A stretch of 64,000 nt of DNA from Dactylis glomerata (lineage: Eukaryota; Streptophyta; Magnoliopsida; Poales; Poaceae), in contig QXEO01000143.1 of the NCBI GenBank assembly GCA_007115705.1, positions 6,803,434-6,867,433 of the forward strand, in the 5' to 3' direction. A program made the translations under genes and the position numbers. The number at the start of each line of letters is the position of its first letter. The stretch's first letter is position 1. The notes under the pieces are model-generated. The model did no database searches. It saw only the letters and a program-made list of their open reading frames with translations, and was not told the DNA's origin. Positions 34,419 to 46,565 of the stretch are shown here, one piece after another.

Positions 34419-35129
34419 CTATGTACGAACCATCAGAAGAGCGCCAAAATGGCCATGTCGTAGCAATTCAGTCTTCATGCATAGAGGAGGTGGAGGAGAG
34501 TCACGCACATCAGAAAAAAGGCAGGATGGCCGTGGTGCGACCACGCCCTCGGCATCTGGGAGGCAGTGGGAACATCGCCGGGCTGCAGACGGCAGGCCCT
34601 CACACCTCTGTCCGAACTCCGACGGCCACGCCCAAACCCCTCCCCAACTGCAGGCGATGAGCTTGACGAGGAGGGCCTCCTTAGATCTCCTCGCCTGCTC
34701 CGGGGCGAGCGGTAGACAACGGACGACCGACTGACCGAGGCAGGGACCGCAGCGGCGATGGAGGATGTGAAAAGAAGTATGGTGGCGGTGTGGATCGGAA
34801 ATCGCCGCTGTGGAAGAAGACGGCAACGGCCAACATTCTACCAGGGTTCGAGGTGGCGGAGGGGAGGTAGAGACGGGCAGAGATGCTCGCCGAGGGGTCA
34901 AGCCGTCAAGAATGACATCCTTGGAGGCGACACCGTCGGCAGGGTATGGAGGAGAGAGTGGAATGGTCACGGTGCCGTCGAAGCACTCGACCCGGCCGCG
35001 GCGATGGATATAATTTGTGAGTGGGTAGTGGCCTGCATGCGTGAGGTGGGCGGTTTTCTCCTCTCTCTTTTTCTTTGCACGCCGCTGTTTGTGGGAGGAG
35101 TACGGATGACTTACTAGGCAGGCAGGCAA
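34419..35129 (-). other. GC-rich open frame near the Helitron 5' end, possible captured first exon or leader
   Basis: An open frame of 236 codons without recognisable domain, rich in Pro, Ser and Arg. Frames are also open on the other strand, as expected from GC-rich DNA. Its position at the 5' side of the minus-strand exon-like pieces suggests a captured promoter plus first exon, but the coding nature is unproven. Confidence 0.25.
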
Positions 35130-35161
35130 CCATCACCTCTAGCTTCTTAATATAGTAGAGA

Positions 35162-38100
35162 TGTTGGAAACTTTGACGACTATTTTTTGACTACCATATT
35201 TCCACCAAAAGAATATACAAAGTTGCCAACGCATCAACAATTATAAGTCTTTCATGAATGTACACACAAAGTCATACCATCAATGTAATCCCGCCTCTCC
35301 ATGAATGTATGATGAAGAACCCCTCTAAGACACATGTAACAATCATAGATCGACCTCTCCATACCCCATGTCTCGTCTCCATACCACCACGGTACACGAA
35401 GCCTTGTTCGATTGCATCAGAGGGATGTCACATGTTCTCGTTGTATGTGCATGTTCATTGCTTACCTTGCTTGCGTAGTGGGAGTCTCTCGGAGAGGACT
35501 GCGCATATACTTGGGCATGGGAAACCCAATCTGAATGGCCCAAAAATTCTCGGCTTGGGAGTGAAATCTAGGCTCGACTGCCAGGTTGGGCCAGACCTGG
35601 GCTTCAAGTTTATGTGATTTAGGGAAGAGGCCCAACCCGGTGGGCTTTTGGACTTTTTACTAGGGATAGGATGGGCCAACTTTTGCAGCTGCGGGCTTTC
35701 CTGGCCTAGTCCCAAGCTCGAGCATGCCCGAGGTATGCACAGATCTGCCACATGACTTTATGCCATAGTCCGGCTCTGCCCCTACCATATTGTAGCACAC
35801 GTCTTCCAGCTCACGACTCTCTCCTCGTGAGAGAGGCCATGCGAATCCAGTTTTGTGCCATGATTCTCTGCCTCTACACGTGTCAACGTGGTGGGCCTAA
35901 CTCGCGCACCTCTCCTATAGATTCTTCCTCGGGTGTACCCCTCACTGTCATTCCAAGTTCTTTCTCCTTGCTTTTTCTGTGTTGTTTTGTCTTTCTACTT
36001 CATCTACCTCTCATGATTTGCTCTTCTCTTGTTGTCTCGTGTGCCCTCATGTAACTTACCCAATTCCATAGATGAGATTTTGTCTTCAGGAAGAGGATTT
36101 CCTAGGATAGCGGAGTCTGCATTTGTGTAGTAACAGTCAGGTCTGCTAATGTATTGGTGTCCTTGTTCCCATGCTTAATTCTCATAGTCTTGCCTCTCTT
36201 GGAGTTCTGTGGATGCTTGAGGAGAGGTCATTGCGGTCCTTGTTCCCATGCTTAATTTTCAGAATCCTGCCTCTCTTGGAGTTCCGTGGATGCTTCAGGA
36301 GAGGTCATTGTGATCTACGTGACACACTTCAGCTCAAGTTTGAACAGACCGACCAGAATCTGACGTACCCTCATGTTTTGTCGCAAATGGCCTCTTCTCC
36401 TTGTCGCCATGATTAACAATCATGCTCATGTTTGATACATCATAATCATATCCAGTCCTTTCAAATTTTAGTATATTCTTTACACCGAGGTTATTGGATA
36501 TGTATACTAAATTGCTAATAAAAATGGTATTTGACTTTGGAAGGGAGAAGTACCTCAAACGAAATCTGTTTTTTCAAAAAGCTTCTAGAGCTTATGAAGA
36601 AAGTTCCTAAATAAGACTTGAAAATTTACACCAGGAGGTGAGAGAGGAGAGCAAGGGGGTAGCCCCGTGCCTACCAGATTGCAATAGTTCTCTCCAGTAT
36701 TGCATAGGCCCCCATCAGTCGCTGTTGCCTTCAAGATTTTGGCCTGGGATATCTCAACCCTACACGACTTTGTACATATCCTCGATTTTTTATTCAAAAG
36801 GCACAATACAAAGGTAGACCACAGACAAAGAGGAAACAAGGGTGCCGCCAAAGAAGACTTGGGGGGAAACACTGCTAGAATACGTTTTGGAAGTATCTTG
36901 AACACCACCATATACTCATTTCTTGTTCTCCACGATGATTTAGGATTAGTACACCCTCGGGACTATTGATTTGTGCATGTAGTTTGATCATACCTATTTA
37001 TGTTCTTCAGTGTTATTAGATCATGAGATACACTAAATGATTACGGTCACTTTTTGCATCTTTGATGGTCAATCCTTGCTGACAAGATGTTTTATTCTAT
37101 GCAATTATCTTTTTATAATAGTGTATGAGATATTTATAGATGTATACCTCACGCGCTTCGGCTGTAAATTCCTCACCATGCTTGATGTTTTGTAATATAT
37201 GATAATACTGAGGAGAAAACGATACATATTTTTGGTCAAGTTGGTTTGCTTAGTTTTATAGAAAAATATGTTATAGAAAGATACTTTATTATACATTCCA
37301 ACCTAAATAAAGGAAAATATTTTTGCAAATCTACAGTAAGAATTTAGCACCGGAAAATTATTCAAACATTATGAAAGTTTGTACCTTAGTATACAATCAC
37401 ATGTTAAAGCATTGATTCAATGAGTTGTACATCGAATTAATATTTAAAAAGTTATGATGAAAGATTTACATTAATAAAAGTATCAACATAGATTCAATGA
37501 AAAATATGAGTTATGATGAAATTAAAGAAAATTATGTATAAACATGGAGAACACTTACTATTATGTGACCTGGCGACAGAACCCTAGGTCTTAAAGTCGT
37601 GGAACACAATATTTTTTGGGCGCTTGGAGTTCTATAGAGTGATTTTTTATTTTTTATTTATAATAATGTTTTATTTAACTTAAAAATTAGTTAACTTGAA
37701 ATAAGAATAAATTATGCAGCATATAGCATTTAAGATTACACCCCTATAGGATGTGTCAAGTACAAAAAGGGTCTGTTCAAATTCAATATACGGTGTGTCT
37801 AATAGAACAATGCTCATTCAACCAAAAATGTCGAAACAACGCTCGTTTGGCTATCAACTATGTCGAAACAAGTCTCTTTCGGCCAACAATTAGATGACAA
37901 GACGTGGGAAGGAGATCTAGTAGAAAAATGGCATTGCTTTTCTAAAGATCACCGGAATAAATACACTCCACCTAAGTAATTGCGACCACAAGAGAAACCA
38001 TTGTTTTATGCAAAAGCAAACTTTAGTATAGAGCCTTTCCTTACCACTTAGCCAAATGCATAAATATTCATATATACTCTCTCTCTAAGGTGACTTGCGA

Positions 38101-38199
38101 GTATGTTGAGACGTACTCACCGGACATTGTTATCGCTGTCTATTAACTTGGTTAGACATGGGTGAGCAGAACGTGAATGATGGGTAGAAGATGTTTATG
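35162..38199. other. Intergenic sequence, no gene recognised
   Basis: The composition is AT-rich, especially 37000-38000. The only structure I can support is a tandem duplication at 36161-36314. Short frames carry no family signal. Confidence 0.4.
36161..36314. repeat. 77 bp tandem duplication, two copies
   Basis: The unit starts CCTTGTTCCCATGCTTAATT and ends GGAGAGGTCATTG. The copies at 36161-36237 and 36238-36314 differ at only a handful of positions. No function inferred. Confidence 0.8.
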
Positions 38200-39639
38200 C
38201 AAACTAGGGACGATCGCAAGTTATTAGTGACGAACGGGGAGGGATGGCTATCACGCTCTCCCCTGCAACGTGGCTCCACGGCGCGAGTGAGCCCCCGGCG
38301 AACTCCGGCGCGCGTGCGGCCACGTCTTCCCTGAGCACCACCACCACTGTTCCTTCTGCGACCCCGGTGAGCCCATCCCCACTCACTGTTCCTTCGACCG
38401 GTTCGGGGGACCAAGCGACCGAGCTCGCGCTCGTTAAGCTCTCTGTGGCCATAGCCAGTCCGCGCAAAGCTCCACCAACCTCCCCGCTCCCTCTCGCGTC
38501 GAACCCGCTGTGGAGCCCCTGTCGTGCGTCGCCGTCAACCCTGGATGGAGATGTCGCACTGGTTCTATGCGCCTGCGTCGCAGGCGGGGCGAGATCTGGA
38601 GCGAGGGGCGGCGGCGTTGATGGACCTGGCCGCGGTGGAGGCGGAGCCGAGCGAGGTCATTCCGCCACGCTGCAAGCTGGATCTGCTCCGGATGGGGGCG
38701 GATTGCCATCGCAGAGGTATGGAAATGGTGATTGTTCGAGATTCCGATTTCAAATTTCTGCACCTGCTAGAGATCAGCGCAGAGGAAATGGAGAAGTTCA
38801 GGTGCCTTGCGAGGGGTGCGAATCTGAGAAGCCTGCCGATGTCGGAGGTTCTCGAGTTCAGCAAGCAGGATGGAGGGGTGATATGGGTCAGATTCGTCAA
38901 ATTGGATGTGCTGAAGGAGCTTGTGGAGAAGACCAAACTTCATCCAGTTCCGGTGATCGGGCTGCCATTAGCGAGGGTTCCAGGGCTGGAAGGACTTCAC
39001 CTTCCGAATTGCAGTCATCGTGCTGCATAAATGTGGGTGGAATCACTCTGGAGCTCGGGTGTGTCACTCCTCCGGTGGTGATGCATCATCAGCGTCTATC
39101 ACAAACTCCTGGTAGCAATGTCTGTGATGTGGATCTATTTCATGCAACGAATCTGGAGAGTTCAGTATTTGGTGTTGGGCCAGTCAGCTTGATTCAGGAC
39201 GAGTGTATTCCCAGGAAAAGATCAAGGGCGAAGGTGAAGTTGAAGCTTGATGCCATCTGTTCCCCTGCTATAGATCATGCTGGTGATCATTTTGGCGCCT
39301 GTCGAAAAATTCAGTCTGCTGACAGAGAACTTGGCGACAGTTCAGAACCGGGTATTGGCGCCTTCTGTAAATACGCTTTCGTTGGTTGATGACGGAAGCG
39401 GTCTATCGGATAAGAGTAAGAGATTTCTGGTTTCATCGTCAGTTTCGCCTCCTCCCCGCAAACCCCGGGTCCTTGTCTGGATCCGGCGAGATCTCTTTAT
39501 TGCTAGGAGATTTGTCGCCGCCGATTGCTTCCCTGCTAGAGAATTTGAGAAAGTTCCTTACGCAAAGCCCTTCAGCTTTGCTAAGGATTGGTGGAGTTGG
39601 AGAGGTGGGGGGAAGGAGGTGTGGGCCGAGATCCTCAAG
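38200..39639 (+). other. 5' region of the LINE (probable 5' UTR and internal promoter)
   Basis: A GC-rich start grades into plus-strand open frames (38244-39389, 38524-39030) that overlap each other and end before ORF1. No known domain is seen. LINEs of this type carry long 5' leaders with the promoter, so I treat these frames as leader sequence rather than genes. Confidence 0.45.
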
Positions 39640-40862
39640 ATGGCACCAGGTGGGAGAGGTGGTGTTCGGAGGCCTGGTGGTAGGGGCAACGGAGGTGGGC
39701 AGCCGAGCTCTGATGGTCGGGTGCAGCAGAAGCCGCAGCTTCCGCCGGCCAAGGTCGTTCCCAATGGACCTGGCTCTTCCACTGGTGAGCAAGCTATCCC
39801 TCAAAGTCAGCCTCAGATGACAGGTGATTTTGGAGGGTTTCAGCAGATGTGGAGTAATCCCCAGTTCCAAGGTTTTGGTCCATGGCAGAATGCATTCCCT
39901 TTGCAATTCATGCCTCAGATGATGCAGGGATCTCAAATGCAGTTTCCTCCTGGACCATTTCCTGGCCAATTTCAGCAGATGATTCCTCAAACTCAGAGTT
40001 TTAACTCTCAGAGACAGCTGGAGTTGCAGGATAAGAGTAACCAAGGGAAGGGGAGTGGGTCCAATGATGTTAGCCAAAGTGGATCAACTCATGCTGCTGG
40101 AGAAAAAGCTACTGATACTACTCAAATGAAGAAAGCTAATGCTCCAGGTGGTTCTGTCAGCAGTAATGGACTCACTTTTGATATGAAATTCAAAGGTGTG
40201 ATCTGCTATAACTGTGGGGAACCATGTCACTATGTGGGGATGTGTCAAAGGCAAAAGAAATGTTTCATCTGTGGAAGTCACATGCATCATATGGACAAGT
40301 GCCATGAATGGTACAGATCCATACCTATGGCTCAGTTCTATGGGAGTGCCAACACTGGCTTGGGCTTCTTCCATGTAGAAGTTGACAAGCCTGCTGCAGT
40401 TGCCCGGTTGAATCTTGACAATGTAGGCATTGCTGTAGTTGATGGGGACATTACTATGGATGAGCTCAAACAGAACTTTTCTGAGATTTGGAAGACCAAC
40501 TGGCCATGGCAGATGAGGCAACTGGAGGGAAATAAGTTCCTGGTCAGGTTTCCCCCTGGAAAAAAGATAAAAGATCTGGTGGGTTTTCCTTCAATCAATC
40601 TCAAGAAGAAAGGGGTTTCTGTATCTTTTACTCTCTGGGATGGTGATGTACCTTGTTATGCTGAGATGCATGAAATTTGGGTGAAAGTGGAAGGTATTCC
40701 ACCAAAATACTTATCTTGGAGAGTTATGATGAGGGTTGCTACAGCCCTGGGGATTCCTATAGATGTGGACTGGCATGAGATATTCAGAAGCTTCTACAGA
40801 GTTCTCAGGTTGAGAGTTGCTGTCAGGGATATTACTAAAGTTCCATCAAGCAGAGTTATGGA

Positions 40863-41160
40863 CACTACAAGAAATGTGTTGATTTCTGACGCTCAAATTT
40901 CGTCACAAAATCGTCATAATGGTTGATTTGTGACGATTTTATGACGAAAAAATCATCATCAAAAACGGGGCGTCGTTGATGACCGAACGTGACGATCCTG
41001 GAGAAATCGTCATAACCGTCTATGACGATTTTGGACCGTCATAACGGTTATGACGATTTAGTATCGTCATGACCAATTTGGGGATGACACATCAGCAATC
41101 CGACGTGTCAGCCACGTGGCAGGCATTATGACGATTTTGATATGGTCATAACCGAAATTA
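40863..41160 (+). repeat. Left TIR and subterminal repeats of the CACTA
   Basis: After the 20 bp TIR come about ten copies of TGACGATTT-like motifs in direct and inverted orientation (e.g. AAATCGTCATAA, TATGACGATTTTGG). In En/Spm-type elements subterminal motif arrays bind the TNPA protein; here the Transposase_24-type product is the candidate binder. Confidence 0.85.
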
Positions 41161-41873
41161 GCCCAGTCCATCTGGAGGATCTACATGGGCCAAGCCCAGT
41201 AATTCTAACAATTTTTTCTGGGCCTTTGCCATTTTTGATAGAATTGCTTTCTGGTTTTGACCTTTTTCTTTTGGGCTTTTGCCTTTATAAAGCCCATTTC
41301 ATTTATGGGCCTTGGCCTTTTTACTGCTTATTTCACTTATTTCATCCACTTTTTTTTTCTTTTTTTCATATTATTTCGGGTATTATATTGTGGGCCTAGG
41401 CCTCTTTACATCCCATATAGCATCAGGTCCAGTCAAGTTTTAGGCCATTTTCAAATATTTTCCATTTTCGAATCGGGCTTTTTTGAAGCCAGGCCATGGC
41501 CTCTTATTGGGTCCAATAACTTTTGGGCCTGTTTTCTTCTGTCCTGTTATCTTACTGGATGCATTTCAGAAATTTGAAATAAGCAAGAAAAAAATACAGG
41601 ATTTTGCATAAATTGCAAATTACAGCACATTCATCATTCAAATTGCCAACACACAGGAATTCAAATTTCCATCATTCATATATAGCTTAACAGCAAGCTT
41701 CCCAGGGCAAGTTTAGCACAGGAGTACAAAACACCCAGGAGCACAAGTACCAAAACACCCAGGAGCACAAGTTCAGCACAGCAGTACTGGATGCCATGGA
41801 ACACACGTTCAGCATTCTAACAACTACCAAAAAACTACAATCTTCCACAGATGAGCACCAAACCAGATGCCCA

Positions 41874-44800
41874 CTAATTCCCAGCAGGTTTACCTGTCAA
41901 CAAAGCAACCATGGAAGCCAGCCTCGCATCGCTCTCTTCCATCTTCTTGAGAAGCAGCTCGAAACGTTCCGCTTGTGCAGCTTCAGCTTCTTCGGCCTTC
42001 TTCTTCATGGCAGCCATTTCTTCACGCATCACTTCACTTTCACGCTGCGACCTCTCGAGCTGCTGTTCCAGATTATGGACATGAGCAGTAACTGCAGCAT
42101 TGGTCTTGCTGGACTTGCTGCCAGAGGTTGAATCCAGGCCAACATTCTTCAGGAATGTGTTTGATGGGCACTTCTCGGTAAGAACTTCAGAAATAACCTC
42201 CACAGCGGACTTTGGCGCTTCACCTTCTGGAACAGGTGCAGACATGATTTCTTCAATTGAAGCCTGAAATAAGGAGCACAGAAGTGAACTATATTAGCAG
42301 TTAACTATTAACAGAAGGAGCACAAAAGCATGGAAACTGAAGAAAACATGAAGCATTAATCCCAAGGGCATTGTTTATAAGCAGATAATAGCAATATAAG
42401 TGAAGTACTTTGGATTTCATCTTAGTTTGCCTAGCCCCTACTAATTTTAGAGCATGTCATCAGGTAAGGAAGTTTGCTGTTGGCCAAAACAAGTGCTAAA
42501 TAACAACATAATCTACTACAGTACAGCTCAATCAAGTTTCTTTGCTCAAAGCAACACTATCTTGCAATAACCAGATAGTATGCAACAACAGAAGTGTTCA
42601 ACTGAGATGTAACCACACAAACAAGAATGCAAATGTGAGATCAGACACTTACTATAGCATCTTCGACATCCACCGAGAAGCCATTTTTCGCGCTGTAGTG
42701 GGTGGCCTTGAACATTTCAACTGCATCCAGGTTTTCAACCTTCCTTTCCTCCTTCTGAAAAGTTTTAAAGATACCAAACCATAAGTTTCTGCGACAATAA
42801 TTACAAGCAACTAAATAAAAACAGTGTTGTCTTACAATTGCATGCACATGGGCAATATAGCATCGTGAACCAGTTTTGTGCCCAAACTTGACTTTTGTTC
42901 GATTAGCCTTGTTCTTCTCGCAGGTCTCCTACATATGAGCACATCTCATCATCATTTACATACAATAAAGAAAACCAAGCAGGTTGAATGGGCAAGATAG
43001 GGCAATATGCAAACAAACCTTGTGTTTTGCACTTGACCACACCTTGACCAGAGCTTGCCATTCTTCATCAGTCAAGTATTTAACTGGAGACTTGATGCTG
43101 ACTTTACTTGCTTCTACTGGATCAAAAAACTCCTTCTTGAGATAGTGGCGTCTGTTCCTGCAGATAGTCTTCAGGATATCAGTGCACGCATCCTTAATGA
43201 CCTTTGATCCAGTATCCATCTCAAAGTTAGCCTACAAAGGTTGCAGAGAAAGCAAAGACAAGATCAGTAACCCAAACATGTGTAGCAAAGAACTAAGAAC
43301 ACTTTCAAAGTAGCAAAGAAGGTTGCTTACAGAAACTTTTCCAATGAAGTCTTTAACAAGATTCTTGTCCTTCTTGTACTCTTTGAAGTGAGGAAGTATT
43401 GGAAGATGGCTTCTTGCAATCAGGCCACACTCTGATGCAAGCTTAGCAGCCTGGACATGCTTCACCGGGCGTTTCATCCCTTCGGAAATCTCGATTCTGA
43501 CCTTAGAACCAAGACCTTTGGTCAGCCTTTCCAACCCTGCGCCAGTTCTGTAGTTCCTGACCACCACAGCATCATCAGTACCTGAAGAGGACACAAGCAA
43601 ACTTCAATCGAGGCAAGCAGGGCAAGCATACATGCATAGCTTAAATTTACAAAGGGAACTAGTAAAAAGAACAGCAGTACGGGAACTTGCCTTCAGCACG
43701 CGCTGTCTGGTTAGACTCTTCAAAAGTGTCAGCATTATTTGCGTTAGGGCTGAGCTACATGCGTTCAGTGCTTCCTTCATCCCAGTGAGGCGTGCCCTCC
43801 ACATCCCTGTGAGGCGTGCCCTCCACATCCTTGTGCAGCGAGCTTTCCACATCGTTGTGCAGCGAGCCTTGCTCATTGTTGGTTGCAGTGTTCTCCTTTG
43901 CTTTCTTCCTGGTGACCCGAACGGTAGGAGCCTCGTCAACTTCCAACATTCTTTTTGTCCCTTCTGGAGGAACAGCAAAAATTCTTCCTGGGGCCATTGT
44001 AGTAGATGTTTCTGGGCTGTTCCTCCTCTTGGTTATTTTCTTCACGTAACTCTTCTTCTTAGAAACCTTGACAACCTCATATAAACAGCAATGACAAAGC
44101 ATCAAATCACAGGCTAGGAAAATGTGTGCAGAACTAAAGAAAAAACAAGCAAACAAACAAGTACACCACCCCTCCAAACAAGATAAGAGGTTGCACCTTA
44201 ACATCCTTCTGCACTACACTATCGTCAACTTCCTCCTCATCACTATCTTCATCGTCTCTAGGATTGTAGTCTGAGCTCTCGCCTTGTGTGATGACAGATG
44301 CTGAATCTTCACTAGTAATAGTACTACCTTGATCATTTGACTTCCTAATCATTGATACTATTGCACCGATTCCAAGGGACTGAAATATCCGGTTGTTCCG
44401 CATCATGGTCCTAGCCCTACCCATCTCATATTCAGTGAGCGGCGCTTCTTTACATGCGTAAGAAAAGGTCACCATTAGATGAATGGTTCCTCAATCTAGC
44501 ATATTTTATATGCAATTAATTCCTAGTTAACTCCTAAAAGATAGATTACATAAAGAAGGTACAACTCAATTACTCATGCCAATCAGATCACAGCAATGTG
44601 TTTCAGTTACTATGTATCAATGCTAAACTAGACATCACTGAAGGAGTAATATGCATATCAAGTTATCAACCAACACAAGTAAGACGCATACTAGGCAACA
44701 AGGATAGGCAGCACATTCAGATAAGTAGACAAATACAAGGAGCAAGATGCATATCAACCAACACAAGCATTAAGATGCATACAATACTAGGTAACAAGGA

Positions 44801-44972
44801 TAGGCAGCACATTCAGATAAACAAACACGAGCATGATGCATATCAGCCTACACAAGGATTAAGATGCACCCATACAAGGTAACAAGGATAGGCAACATAT
44901 TCAGATAAGTAGAAGAACACAAGGATGATGAAGCATACCAATCAACTGCTTCCTCCCTGTCTTCTTGGTCAT
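41874..44972 (-). pseudogene. Transposase_24-type (Ptta/En/Spm) CACTA protein, eight exons, one amber codon
   Basis: Exons read on the minus strand are 44972-44939, 44447-44197, 44066-43691, 43581-43331, 43231-43019, 42928-42836, 42754-42653 and 42263-41874. All phases agree and give about 569 residues. Exon 3 uses a GC-AG type donor (AAG/GCAAGT). The product has an acidic segment (DEDSDEEEVDD), a basic segment (SKKKSYVKKITKRR), a short repeat DVEGTPHRDVEGTPH, then the plant transposon domain (VRIEISEGMKRP, SECGLIARSHLPILPHF, LTDEEWQALVKVW). It ends in a coiled coil (LEQQLERSQRESEVMREEMA). This matches the Ptta/En/Spm family (Pfam Transposase_24), the non-catalytic partner that likely binds subterminal repeats. 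An in-frame TAG at 43757-43755, in a GCAG-like context, interrupts exon 3. The start in the 34 nt exon 1 is the least certain part. Confidence 0.8.
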
Positions 44973-45189
44973 TGCTGATCTTGAGGGGATGGATATGCGT
45001 TGGTTAGGTTGACCCAATGCCTTGCAAAATAGGACAGCCATGAATTAGAAACAAGCAGCAAGGAATCATAAACATCCTACATCCTACAGGACAACTACAG
45101 CAACCCACCTCTTTATCTTACTGCTTCCTCTTGGCTGATCGCTATGTTTCTCTCTGATTAACTTGCAAATTCCTTTTCCATTTACCTAG

Positions 45190-46565
45190 AAGAGAGATGT
45201 AGTTAGATAACAGAACCAAAATTGCAGTGAGCATGATGAATGAGAGCATGATAACAAGTGAAGTAGAAGAATGGTGCTCATGTAGATATTATGCAAGGAA
45301 TTAATATGAGCAAAATGCAAAGACTTGTTTCTGCACAAAACATTCTATTCATTCCATGAGCATGCTTTAATATGTTTCATGTCACTCATGTAGATAATTT
45401 GAAGACAGAGGACAGGAACAAGGAAGACTAATTCATTAATCTGAATTCAAATAGATAATTCATGTAGATAATTTAAAGACAGAGGACAGGAGCAAAAGCT
45501 TATATATGTTCCAATTACCATGTTTCTATATGCTTGAATGAGCATGCTTTAATATGGTTCAGTGAGCATGCTTCTATATGCTTCAATGAGCAGGTTACAA
45601 TAATTGCATATGCAGCACAATCCTAATACAATACCATCTATTCATTTATTCATACAGAAATAGAAAAATGGTAACATTTAGAGATTATTCAATTACAGTG
45701 CACCAATCCTAACACAGTACCATCTATTCATTTAGATTGCAACTTGAAGCAACAGATGTAGATTTATACTTGCTGCAATGATATAGAAAAAACTCGAGGA
45801 GATTTCTACTCGAATCTTGTAGTTACCAACAAAATCTGGCCGTAATCAACCAAATCTGGGCGAAAGAATTCAAATCCGTCCATAAGAAAGCAAATGAATC
45901 CAATCTGGCCGTAAGCAACGCGCACCTAACCCTAATCAACCCAATCCGGCCGTAAGCAACGCCGCATCCAAACAACATGGAGGTTGGGGGGTGGGGAGGA
46001 GGGGGCAGGGAGATCAACTGAAAAACTAGCCTGAACTGAAGATGCGTCGCCGCGAGCTCGTGCACACTCGCCGTCGCCGCGAGCGCGTGTGGCCCTCGCC
46101 GCGAGCGTCTCTGTCCCGGCCCTCGCCGTGAGCGCCTCCGTCCCGGCCCTCACCGCGAGCGTCTCCGTCCCGGCGCTCGCCGCGAGCGTCTCCGTCCCCG
46201 GAGCTCGCCGCGAGCGTCGCCGTCGATTAGGGTTTGCGGCTGTGGTGGAGTGGATGTGGTGGAGGGGATGTGGTGGAGGGGACGGTGGAAGATGTGGTGG
46301 AGAAGCTTCTCACGTGATTTGACGAAAATGCCCCTGCTTTATCAGTTCTGCTGGGTAGCAACGACGAGGTTATTCGCGTCATTTCATCTGAAAAGTGAAC
46401 CAGATCCAGATCTGGAATTCCTGGTGGGAGAAATAGGAGGGAATTTTTGGGGGGATTAGGAGGGAAATTTTGGGGGGAAATTTTGGCACTATTCTTTTTC
46501 TATTTTATATGGATTAAAATGTCAAAATTTTGTGAAGTGGATATGAACAATATGGTCCATAGGAG
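45190..46565. other. CACTA interior: upstream region of the Transposase_24 gene
   Basis: AT-rich with imperfect repeats around 45280-45600 (AGCATGCTT(T/C)(A/T)ATATG). It then has a GC-rich patch at 45960-46230 made of a repeated GTCCCGGCxCTCxCCGCGAGCG unit of about 30 bp, which may be a 5' UTR/promoter CpG-rich zone for the minus-strand gene. No separate gene supported. Confidence 0.45.

Larger units (their letters stand above)
30531..35161 (-). mobile_element. Non-autonomous Helitron with captured gene-like DNA
   Basis: On the minus strand the element begins TCTCTACTATATTAAG at 35161 and ends CTAG at 30531. A stem-loop (stem CCGTG/CACGG, 6 nt loop; 30543-30558) lies 8 nt before the CTAG. 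The flanking bases are A at the 5' side and T at the 3' side, the standard Helitron A|T target. Length is 4,631 bp. No Rep/helicase frame is present. The interior contains minus-strand exon-like frames separated by AT-rich sequence, and a GC-rich segment near the 5' end (34470-35110) that looks like a captured promoter and first exon. Confidence 0.78.
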
